Assembly (NCBI GenBank): GCA_013336365.1
Contig: JAAXTT010000047.1
Location: 1 to 9,646, forward strand
DNA length: 9,646 nucleotides
Reading direction: 5' to 3'
Source: Peptococcaceae bacterium
Lineage (GTDB): Bacteria; Bacillota; Desulfotomaculia; Desulfotomaculales; Desulfocucumaceae
Part shown: positions 1-5,374 of the stretch, in pieces
How the letters are laid out: each line of letters begins with the position of its first letter
How positions within the stretch are numbered: position 1 is the stretch's first letter
The notes under the pieces: model-generated
Database searches by the model: none
Told to the model about the DNA's origin: nothing
What the model saw: only the letters and a program-made list of their open reading frames with translations
Translations under genes and position numbers: made by a program

Positions 1-13
1 CACAAAATACAAA

Positions 14-1351
14 TCAATTATTTTTCAGCTTGTTGATTAACTCTGAAATCGTCTTTTCCAATTCCGGATCAAGTTGAATTTCATTGGCTATTCGATCATA
101 GGCATGAATTACAGTGGAGTGATCTCGCCCACCATAAAATTCCCCAATTTTGGGCAAGGAAAGATCAGTCATTTCACGGGTCAGGTACATTGCTATCTGC
201 CTGGGAAATGATATGCTTCGAGTTCTCTTTTTTGCCTTTAAATCTTCCACCTTGAGATTATAGTGTTCAGATATAGTTTGTTGAATTAACTGAACATTAA
301 TAATTCTTGGCTTTGTTTCCGGAAAAACATCCCGCAGGGCATCTTCAGCCAGCTCCAGGGATATTTCCTGATTATTGAAGGAGGCATAGGCGATTAATCT
401 GATTAGTGCCCCCTCCAGCTCCCGAATATTGGACTGTATTTTTGCAGCAATAAAATCAACAATTTCATCGGACACATCCAAATTTTCCCGCTGAATTTTT
501 TTCCTCAAAATAGCTATTCTGGTTTCAAAGTCAGGAGATTGCATATCAGTGATCAATCCCCATTCAAATCTTGATCTGAGGCGATCCTCCAAGGTTGGAA
601 TATCCTTGGGAGGCCGGTCACTGGAAATAATTATTTGTTTATTGGCTTCATAAAGGGTATTAAAGGTATGAAAAAACTCTTCTTGAGTACTTTCCTTGCC
701 TGCCAGAAATTGAATGTCATCAACCAGAAGAATATCAACATTGCGGTATTTATTTCTAAAGTCCTCTGTCTTATAGTATCGTATTGAATTAATCAATTCA
801 TTGGTAAATTTTTCCGAGGTTATGTATAGAACCTTGTAATGTTTCTTTTTGGCCAAAAGATGGTGCCCAATCGCATGCATCAAATGAGTTTTGCCCAAAC
901 CAACTCCACTGTAGATAAACAGCGGATTGTAGGATTTTGCAGGGGCCTCGGCAACTGCCTGGGATGCTGCATGGGCAAAGCGATTGTTATTGCCCACTAC
1001 AAAGGTATCAAAGGTATATTTTTGGTTTAAATTGTTTTGCTTTTCAGCATATTCAATGTTTTGTTTTTTATTTGAAGCGGCTTTTGGCAAAGCCTCGTTA
1101 TTTAGGACGAACGCCACATTTATATCCTTTTCCATATAATCATAAAGGATACTTTGGATAACCGGACCATATCTGTCAGCCAGCCAATCTCCGGAAAACT
1201 TATCCGGCACCTGAATTATAAAGGAGTCATCTTTAAATGAAACAGGAGTCATTGATTGGATCCAAGTCTCTATCGAGGGATTATTCAATTTGCTTTTCAG
1301 GGTACTCAGAATATGTTCCCAGGTCTGATCGAGACTTGCCTTGTTAAACAT
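14..1351 (-). CDS. dnaA: Chromosomal replication initiator protein DnaA
   Basis: DnaA is the AAA+ ATPase that binds DnaA boxes in oriC, melts the origin and helps load the replicative helicase. With the ATG at 1349-1351 it has 445 residues, normal for the family. A longer frame opens at a TTG at 1361-1363, but that TTG lies inside the GGAGG ribosome-binding site of the ATG, which sits 5 nt further on, so I use the ATG. Domain I is about residues 1-85, a short linker follows to about 110, the AAA+ core is about 111-345 and the DNA-binding domain IV is about 350-445. Visible motifs are Walker A (149-155, K154, T155), Walker B (207-214, D211, D212), the arginine-finger box around R261, sensor 2 at R310, and the C-terminal DnaA signature with GGRDHSTV (407-414). 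The first residue of the Walker A consensus is Ser148 where Gly is usual. The gene reads away from the origin; dnaN probably follows beyond the window. Identification is certain. Confidence 0.98.
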   Translation of the reverse strand: MFNKASLDQTWEHILSTLKSKLNNPSIETWIQSMTPVSFKDDSFIIQVPDKFSGDWLADRYGPVIQSILYDYMEKDINVAFVLNNEALPKAASNKKQNIEYAEKQNNLNQKYTFDTFVVGNNNRFAHAASQAVAEAPAKSYNPLFIYSGVGLGKTHLMHAIGHHLLAKKKHYKVLYITSEKFTNELINSIRYYKTEDFRNKYRNVDILLVDDIQFLAGKESTQEEFFHTFNTLYEANKQIIISSDRPPKDIPTLEDRLRSRFEWGLITDMQSPDFETRIAILRKKIQRENLDVSDEIVDFIAAKIQSNIRELEGALIRLIAYASFNNQEISLELAEDALRDVFPETKPRIINVQLIQQTISEHYNLKVEDLKAKKRTRSISFPRQIAMYLTREMTDLSLPKIGEFYGGRDHSTVIHAYDRIANEIQLDPELEKTISELINKLKNN

Positions 1352-1356
1352 GTATG

Positions 1357-1363
1357 CCTCCAA
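1357..1363 (-). promoter_or_regulatory. dnaA ribosome-binding site
   Basis: On the minus strand TTGGAGG ends 5 nt before the ATG at 1349-1351. It decides the dnaA start, because the upstream TTG codon of the longer frame is part of this site. Confidence 0.85.
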
Positions 1364-1367
1364 TAAT

Positions 1368-1376
1368 TGTGTATTA
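1368..1376 (-). promoter_or_regulatory. Possible weak DnaA box near the dnaA ribosome-binding site
   Basis: The minus strand reads TAATACACA, one mismatch from the TTATNCACA form. It overlaps a TATAAT hexamer and lies just upstream of the dnaA ribosome-binding site, so DnaA binding there could repress its own gene. In AT-rich sequence a match of this quality can occur by chance. Confidence 0.3.
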
Positions 1377-1479
1377 TATAAAGAAAGGATAATATAAGAC
1401 GATAAAAATACCCACTGAAAACAAGGGTTCTGTTATGGTGGGAATATTGACAATCAAACTATTAACATATTGTCCGAAC

Positions 1480-1488
1480 TGTGGATAA
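1480..1488 (-). promoter_or_regulatory. DnaA box, perfect consensus
   Basis: The minus strand reads TTATCCACA, the exact consensus DnaA box, inside the dnaA-rpmH gap. Confidence 0.85.
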
Positions 1489-1533
1489 TTTATATACTGT
1501 AAGTATAGTAAATGATATCAGATTTTGCTTTTG

Positions 1534-1542
1534 TTATCAACA
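1534..1542 (+). promoter_or_regulatory. DnaA box, one mismatch
   Basis: TTATCAACA differs from TTATCCACA at one base. It lies 45 nt from the perfect box and in the opposite orientation. It is a plausible second binding site for DnaA. Confidence 0.6.
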
Positions 1543-1574
1543 ATATGTCGGCAGGAGTTTGTTTATTATTTTGC

Positions 1575-1604
1575 TTGACGTAAAAAAGGGTTTTAAGATA
1601 TAAT
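1575..1604 (+). promoter_or_regulatory. Sigma-A type promoter of the rpmH operon
   Basis: The -35 hexamer TTGACG (1575-1580) and the -10 hexamer TATAAT (1599-1604) are separated by 18 nt. Transcription would start near 1611, giving a leader of about 70 nt before rpmH. This is the best promoter match in the window and fits strong expression of a ribosomal protein gene. Confidence 0.8.
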
Positions 1605-1680
1605 ATGTTTTGCGTTATATTAGTATAATCAGAGTATTAGTAAATATATACCGTCAAGTGGGATAGGGAGGTGCAGAGAT

Positions 1681-1815
1681 ATGAAACGTACATATCAACC
1701 GAAAAGAAGAAGACGTAGCAGAGTACATGGTTTTTTGAAAAGAATGTCCACAACGGCCGGACGAAATGTTTTAAAGAGAAGAAGGCTTAAGGGAAGAAAA
1801 AAATTATGTGCTTAA
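1681..1815 (+). CDS. rpmH: Large ribosomal subunit protein bL34
   Basis: This 44-residue, Arg/Lys-rich protein is bL34 of the 50S subunit. It starts with MKRTYQPKRRRR and has the conserved core HGFLKRMSTTAGRNVL followed by the basic RRRLKGRKK tail. Length is exactly typical. The ending KKLCA, with a Cys, is slightly unusual; many homologues end in LSA or LTV. The ribosome-binding site GGAGGTG (1667-1673) lies 7 nt before the ATG. It is the first gene of the operon driven from 1575-1604, and its stop codon is built into the stem of the hairpin at 1814-1835. Its position upstream of rnpA is nearly universal in bacteria. It is too short for routine ORF length cut-offs, but identification is certain. 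Confidence 0.98.
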   Translation: MKRTYQPKRRRRSRVHGFLKRMSTTAGRNVLKRRRLKGRKKLCA

Positions 1816-1839
1816 GGCCGCTAAACAGTGGCCTTTTAT
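1814..1839 (+). terminator. Hairpin with T-tract after rpmH (terminator or attenuator)
   Basis: AAGGCCGCT (1814-1822) pairs with AGTGGCCTT (1827-1835) around an AAAC loop: nine pairs including one G-U. TTTTATGTTTT follows. The stem begins in the rpmH stop codon. No new promoter is evident before rnpA, so it probably acts as a partial terminator that keeps rpmH transcripts in excess over rnpA; alternatively it is an RNA-processing site. Confidence 0.7.
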
Positions 1840-1881
1840 GTTTTATTCCAATTCTCATTGATTTTTCAGATTATTTAGACC

Positions 1882-1888
1882 GGAAGGA
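1882..1888 (+). promoter_or_regulatory. Ribosome-binding site upstream of rnpA, not matched to the open frame
   Basis: GGAAGGA is a good Shine-Dalgarno sequence. The best-spaced start after it is a GTG at 1894-1896, 5 nt away. That GTG opens a frame one base out of step with rnpA and ending at the TGA at 1936-1938. In the rnpA frame the distances are 12 nt to an ATA at 1901 and 27 nt to the TTG at 1916. Confidence 0.6.
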
Positions 1889-1915
1889 TGTTTGTGATAT
1901 ATAAAAAACAACACT

Positions 1916-2233
1916 TTGACAAGCATCAAAAAAAATGAGGATTTCAGGAAGGTTTATGCCAGAGGCCGTTCTGTTGGGAGTAAAGCTCTGGTTATGTATC
2001 GGGCGAAAAATTCCTCCGAGGAGATAAGATTCGGCTTTACCATCAGCAAAAAGGTTGGTAAGGCTGTTGTTCGCAATAGAATAAAGCGGGTTTTAAAGGA
2101 AATTTGCAGACTTAACATCAATTGGTTCAAGGCCGGCTGGGACTATGTGCTGATTCCCAGAAAAGCAGCAGCTGATAAAAGCTACAGTGATTTGCAGGAT
2201 GAGGTGCAGAGGCTGGTCAAAAGAATGAAATGA
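1916..2233 (+). CDS. rnpA: Ribonuclease P protein component
   Basis: RnpA is the small basic protein that binds RNase P RNA and helps it mature tRNA 5' ends. The frame gives 105 residues with the family core: the N-terminal SIKKNEDFRKVY segment (residues 3-14), FGFTISKKVGKAV, and the RNR signature VRNRIKR (52-58). The C-terminus ends in a typical basic helix. The start is uncertain. The TTG at 1916 gives a slightly short N-terminus and has no Shine-Dalgarno nearby, while a stop (1895-1897) closes the frame just upstream. The good ribosome-binding site at 1882-1888 points to a GTG in another frame. A one-base change in the A-run at 1903-1908 would join that GTG to rnpA, and an ATA start at 1901 would also read well. 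The gene lies after the rpmH hairpin and 10 nt before yidD. Product identification is firm; the first residues are not. Confidence 0.93.
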   Translation: MTSIKKNEDFRKVYARGRSVGSKALVMYRAKNSSEEIRFGFTISKKVGKAVVRNRIKRVLKEICRLNINWFKAGWDYVLIPRKAAADKSYSDLQDEVQRLVKRMK

Positions 2234-2243
2234 GTGAGCAAAT

Positions 2244-2516
2244 TTGATCGGCTTGGATTTTATAGCAGTCCTTAGAAAACAGATTCTTTCTATCCTAATT
2301 GGATTTATAAGGCTGTACATAAGGTTTGTTTCTCCAAAAAAGCCAAGAGTTTGCAGATTTTATCCCAGCTGTTCCCATTATGCAATCGAAGCCCTGGAAA
2401 AAAAAGGGATATTTCTAGGGCTTTATATGAGTATAATAAGAGTATTAAAATGTCATCCTTTTCATCCCGGGGGATATGATCCGGTGGAAAAACCGAATAA
2501 CAGAGACAGAGGATAG
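2244..2516 (+). CDS. yidD: Membrane protein insertion efficiency factor YidD
   Basis: YidD is a small membrane-associated protein that assists YidC-dependent insertion of inner-membrane proteins. The signature CRFYPSCSHYAIEA (residues 37-50) and the C-terminal KCHPFHPGGYDPV (69-81) are diagnostic, with Cys at 37, 43 and 70. The N-terminal 12-30 stretch is an amphipathic or hydrophobic helix, as usual in the family. Length (90) is slightly above the common 70-85. The frame opens at a TTG at 2244 just after an in-frame stop; a second TTG at 2253 is possible. Neither has a strong Shine-Dalgarno, so translation is probably coupled to rnpA, whose stop is 10 nt upstream. The gene sits in the conserved rnpA-yidD-yidC order. 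Confidence 0.95.
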   Translation: MIGLDFIAVLRKQILSILIGFIRLYIRFVSPKKPRVCRFYPSCSHYAIEALEKKGIFLGLYMSIIRVLKCHPFHPGGYDPVEKPNNRDRG

Positions 2517-2536
2517 TTGATAGCGGAGGCGATAAG

Positions 2537-3247
2537 ATGGGTATTCTGAATCCCATAGTAAATGTTATTACTTTGATTATTAATTGGATGTACCATCTTA
2601 CTGAAACCCTTAATTTTGGAAACTATGGCTTGGCAATCATACTTTTCACTATTGTTCTCAAGATAGTTCTTTATCCTTTGACCTTAAAACAGATGAAATC
2701 GATGTATATGATGCAGAAGCTTGCTCCTGAGGTAAAGGAAATTCAGGCAAAGTATAAGGCAAAAGATCCTCAAAAAATGCAGCAAAAAATGATGGAGCTT
2801 TATAAGGAGCATAAGGTCAATCCCATGGCGGGCTGTTTGCCCCTGTTGATTCAGATGCCGATTCTATTTTCTCTGTTCACTGCCTTGAGAAATTTTCAAT
2901 ATGTAAATGCCAAGGATGCTACGTTTTTTTGGATTGACAATTTAAGTATGATTAATAACGGACCAAGTATTGGCATTGATATTTATTTAATGGCAATATT
3001 GGCCGGAGTTACAACCTTTTTCCAGAGTAAGCTGACCACAAACATGACAGACCCTACTCAAAAAATGATGCTTTATACTATGCCGTTGATGATTGCCTAT
3101 TTTGCAACCAAAGTACCGGCGGGATTGGCTCTTTACTGGGTCACTTTTAATGTGTTGGGCATCGTTCAACAGTATTTTGTTAACAAGCAGACCAGTGCTT
3201 TAAAGGAGGCGGTAGCCGACGGTGCAAGCGATAGAAAAGAAGGCTAA
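2537..3247 (+). CDS. yidC: Membrane protein insertase YidC/OxaA (SpoIIIJ type)
   Basis: YidC inserts and folds membrane proteins, alone or with the Sec translocon. The 236-residue protein has the Oxa1 family layout. A first membrane segment (about 5-20) precedes a second (29-48) leading into PLTLKQMKSM. A charged cytoplasmic hairpin follows (about 50-95), then NPMAGCLPLLIQMPILFSLF (95-114), further membrane segments near 145-163 and 178-192, and the final KVPAGLALYW (192-201). No lipobox signal peptide is present, unlike the lipoprotein YidC forms of Bacilli; this is common in Clostridia. The groove position usually occupied by Arg appears to be Lys42. The ATG at 2537 has GGAGG (2525-2529) 7 nt upstream. 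It lies 20 nt after yidD, and its last 26 nt overlap jag in another frame. Confidence 0.97.
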   Translation: MGILNPIVNVITLIINWMYHLTETLNFGNYGLAIILFTIVLKIVLYPLTLKQMKSMYMMQKLAPEVKEIQAKYKAKDPQKMQQKMMELYKEHKVNPMAGCLPLLIQMPILFSLFTALRNFQYVNAKDATFFWIDNLSMINNGPSIGIDIYLMAILAGVTTFFQSKLTTNMTDPTQKMMLYTMPLMIAYFATKVPAGLALYWVTFNVLGIVQQYFVNKQTSALKEAVADGASDRKEG

Positions 3248-3842
3248 AACCATAGAAGACGCTGTAGATTTAGCAATCAGAGAGCTGGGAATATCCTTGG
3301 AGGATGCTAAGGTTGAGATTATTGAGCAGCCAACAAGGGGCTTGCTGGGAATCTTGGGAGGAAAGCCCGCTTGGGTACGAGTAGAGCGGAAGGATTCTCC
3401 TGCCAGCAGAGCAAGAAAATTCATTCTGGGAATATTGGAAACCATGTCACTGGGAGCTAACATTGTCCTGAGAGAAGAAGAAAATGTAATCAATGTCAAT
3501 ATTGAAGGAGAAAGCCTGGGCATTCTTATTGGCAGAAGAGGTGAAACTCTTGATGCACTTCAATATTTGACCAATTTGGCGGTCAATAAAAACCAGGAAA
3601 TCAGAAAGAAAATTTTTCTGGATATTGAGGGATATCGCCAAAGACGAGAGGAAACCTTGGAAAAGCTGGCTTATAAGCTTGCAGACAAGGCCAGGCAGAG
3701 AGGCCGAAGTGTTATCTTAGAGCCTATGAGTTCTCAAGAAAGACGAATAATCCATACTGCCCTGCAAGGAGAAAAGGATATTAACACCTTTAGCGAGGGA
3801 GAAGAGCCCTACAGAAAAATAATAATTTCCTTAAAGAAATAA
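3222..3842 (+). CDS. jag: RNA-binding protein Jag (KhpB/EloR)
   Basis: Jag is a cytoplasmic RNA-binding protein encoded next to YidC in many Bacillota and linked in streptococci to cell elongation. The 206 residues show the full domain order: Jag_N (about 1-55) with GLLGILGGKPAWVRV (40-54), a KH domain (about 60-135) whose GxxG loop is G104-R-R-G107, and an R3H domain (about 140-206) with R174 and H178 of the R-x3-H motif. The GTG start overlaps the end of yidC by 26 nt. An in-frame stop at 3213-3215 rules out a longer frame. AAGGAGG (3203-3209) lies 12 nt upstream, a long but usable spacing, so initiation may depend on ribosomes translating yidC. The gene closes the operon; a terminator follows at 3852-3883. 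Confidence 0.95.
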   Translation: MQAIEKKAKTIEDAVDLAIRELGISLEDAKVEIIEQPTRGLLGILGGKPAWVRVERKDSPASRARKFILGILETMSLGANIVLREEENVINVNIEGESLGILIGRRGETLDALQYLTNLAVNKNQEIRKKIFLDIEGYRQRREETLEKLAYKLADKARQRGRSVILEPMSSQERRIIHTALQGEKDINTFSEGEEPYRKIIISLKK

Positions 3843-3851
3843 GCCGATCTT

Positions 3852-3883
3852 AAACCCAGCAGGTGTCCAACCTCTGGGTTTTT
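3852..3883 (+). terminator. Rho-independent terminator after jag
   Basis: AAACCCAG (3852-3859) pairs with CTGGGTTT (3874-3881). An inner AGGT/ACCT stem (3861-3864 with 3870-3873) extends it across a single bulged C, closing on a GTCCA loop. A run of five T ends at 3883. It begins 9 nt after the jag stop and marks the end of the rpmH-jag operon. Confidence 0.85.
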
Positions 3884-3977
3884 AAAATAATAGGATACTT
3901 TATGGAAAAAAGCCTATCTTTGTGTTTAAATAATTAAGCTGGACAGATTATGGATTAACAATAAGATACTAGATGGT

Positions 3978-3984
3978 TAAGGAG
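3978..3984 (+). promoter_or_regulatory. mnmE ribosome-binding site that sets the start
   Basis: TAAGGAG lies 9 nt before the GTG at 3994-3996. It falls inside the longer frame that opens with an ATG at 3973, and that ATG has no Shine-Dalgarno of its own. Confidence 0.8.
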
Positions 3985-3993
3985 CTGGGGCAG

Positions 3994-5364
3994 GTGCTGG
4001 ATGACAGTATTGCTGCAATTTCCACCTCTCTTGGGGAGGGTGGAGTGGGCATTGTGAGAATAAGCGGCAGGGATGCCTTTAGGATAGCCGACAAGGTAAT
4101 AAGCACAGCCGGTGGCAATAGCAACTGGCTTAAGGAAAGCCACAGGATGCATTATGGACGGATTGCAGACCCTGCTACAGGAAAAATTATTGACGAAGTG
4201 TTATTTTCTGCCATGAAGGCACCAAAGACCTATACCCGGGAGGATGTTGTAGAAATAAATTGTCACGGGGGGTATATTCCCTTAAAGGAGACTCTAAGGG
4301 TTGTCCTGGCAGCAGGCGCCAGAATGGCCGAGCCCGGAGAGTTTACAAAAAGAGCATTCCTCAATGGCAGAATAGATCTTGCCCAAGCAGAAGCCGTTAT
4401 TGATATTATTAGGGCAAAAACTGAAAATGCCTTGAAAATAGCAGTTTCTCAGCTGGATGGAAGGCTTTCAGAAAAGCTGGCCTTTATTCAGGATAAAATT
4501 TTAACTATGCTGGCAGGAATGGAAGCAGTCATTGATTTTCCCGAGGAGGATATACAGGAAGAATCAAATGAGAAGCTGACGGGCAGCACCGGGGAAATTA
4601 TTGGGGAACTGGAAGCCTTGCTCAAGCTGGCCGCTACCGGGAAAATATACCGGGAAGGGGTGAAAACTGCCATAATAGGCAGGCCGAATGTGGGCAAATC
4701 CTCGTTGCTCAATTCTTTACTGGGCCAGGAAAGAGCCATTGTTACCAGCATTCCGGGAACTACCAGGGATATTATCCAGGAAACCATAAATATTAAGGGC
4801 ATTCCTCTTGTTTTGACTGATACTGCCGGACTAAGAGAAACTGAGGATTTGGTTGAAAAAATAGGAGTCCGCAAGGCCCGGGAATTGGCTCGGGAAGCAG
4901 ATTTGCTTTTGCTGGTTATGGATGCCCAGGATTTTTATACTCAGGAGGATAAAAGAATCCTAAGGGAATTGGATTTTAGCAAAACAATATTAGTTATCAA
5001 TAAGATAGATTTAAATGAAACCTTGTCTTACAAGGAAGAATTTCCAATACCTGTGGTTAAAATATCCTCTCTTAGCGGACAGGGCATGACCGCGCTTGAG
5101 GACTCGATCGAGGAATTAATTACCCAGGGTAAGGCAGCTCTATCCGAGACGGTTATTGTCAGCAGAGCAAGGCATGAGGATGCCATTTATCGGGCAAATA
5201 AGCACATGGAAGAGCTTTTGGCAGGGTTTTCTACAGGAGTGCCCTTGGATTTGCTTTCCATTGACCTGAGGAGCGCCTGGGAAGCTTTGGGGGAGATAAA
5301 CGGGTCAACGGTAACAGAGGATTTGCTGGATCGGATTTTTAGTGATTTTTGCATTGGCAAATGA
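3994..5364 (+). CDS. mnmE: tRNA modification GTPase MnmE
   Basis: MnmE (TrmE) works with MnmG to install the 5-carboxymethylaminomethyl group on wobble U34 of certain tRNAs, using methylene-tetrahydrofolate, glycine or ammonium, and GTP. From the GTG at 3994 it has 456 residues, typical, and begins MLDDSIAAISTSLGEGG, exactly where homologues begin. The frame could extend seven codons to an ATG at 3973, but the Shine-Dalgarno supports the GTG. The N-terminal folate-binding domain covers about 1-118, helical segments flank the G domain (about 220-380), and the protein ends in the FCIGK motif with Cys453. G motifs seen are GRPNVGKS (229-236), GTTRD (255-259), DTAGL (276-280) and NKID (336-339). 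A terminator lies upstream and I see no clear promoter in the 110-nt gap. The stop codon is embedded in the mnmG ribosome-binding site. Confidence 0.97.
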   Translation: MLDDSIAAISTSLGEGGVGIVRISGRDAFRIADKVISTAGGNSNWLKESHRMHYGRIADPATGKIIDEVLFSAMKAPKTYTREDVVEINCHGGYIPLKETLRVVLAAGARMAEPGEFTKRAFLNGRIDLAQAEAVIDIIRAKTENALKIAVSQLDGRLSEKLAFIQDKILTMLAGMEAVIDFPEEDIQEESNEKLTGSTGEIIGELEALLKLAATGKIYREGVKTAIIGRPNVGKSSLLNSLLGQERAIVTSIPGTTRDIIQETINIKGIPLVLTDTAGLRETEDLVEKIGVRKARELAREADLLLLVMDAQDFYTQEDKRILRELDFSKTILVINKIDLNETLSYKEEFPIPVVKISSLSGQGMTALEDSIEELITQGKAALSETVIVSRARHEDAIYRANKHMEELLAGFSTGVPLDLLSIDLRSAWEALGEINGSTVTEDLLDRIFSDFCIGK

Positions 5365-5369
5365 GGTGA
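5363..5369 (+). promoter_or_regulatory. mnmG ribosome-binding site overlapping the mnmE stop
   Basis: GAGGTGA overlaps the mnmE TGA (5362-5364) and lies 5 nt before the TTG at 5375-5377. This favours TTG 5375 over the longer frame starting at 5342 and indicates translational coupling between the two partner genes. Confidence 0.75.
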
Positions 5370-5374
5370 ATTAT

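Larger units (their letters stand above)
1352..1680. other. Probable replication origin region (oriC) between dnaA and rpmH
   Basis: This 329-base gene-free stretch between divergent dnaA and rpmH is where Bacillota keep oriC or its upstream half. It is AT-rich, especially 1485-1530 and 1595-1650. It holds one perfect DnaA box (1480-1488, minus), one single-mismatch box (1534-1542, plus) and one weaker candidate (1368-1376, minus). On the minus strand, after the perfect box, a short GC-richer patch is followed by TAATAG, which could be read as two DnaA-trio units; this is suggestive only. The rpmH promoter is inside the region. I did not find a convincing sigma-A promoter for dnaA. A TATAAT occurs on the minus strand at 1373-1378, but its -35 position is poor. 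A second origin half in the dnaA-dnaN gap would be outside the window. The oriC role is inferred from position plus boxes. Confidence 0.75.

Noticed and set aside
839..1161. Two plus-strand open frames opposite dnaA
   Set aside because: Both are antisense to the conserved AAA+ core of dnaA and show no supported start signal or known motif.
1470..1552. Spo0A boxes (TGTCGAA-like) in the origin region
   Set aside because: TTGTCCGAAC and TATGTCGGCA resemble the box but carry an inserted base or two mismatches; not enough to call.
1624..1629. Second TATAAT hexamer upstream of rpmH
   Set aside because: There is no acceptable -35 element 16-18 nt upstream and no extended -10 TG; the promoter at 1575-1604 is much better.
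1888..1938. Small 16-codon frame from an ATG after the GGAAGGA site, possibly a leader peptide
   Set aside because: The ATG abuts the Shine-Dalgarno, and the frame's only notable property is its overlap with rnpA. A frameshift or non-canonical start of rnpA explains it better, so it is treated in the findings rather than as a gene.
3884..3993. Promoter for the mnmE operon
   Set aside because: Candidates such as TGGACA (3940-3945) pair only with poor -10 elements at bad spacing. One must exist or terminator read-through must occur, but I cannot place it.
4488..4874. 128-codon open frame on the minus strand inside mnmE
   Set aside because: It lies wholly opposite a certain gene, has no recognisable motif and no ribosome-binding site; it is a shadow of mnmE codon composition.
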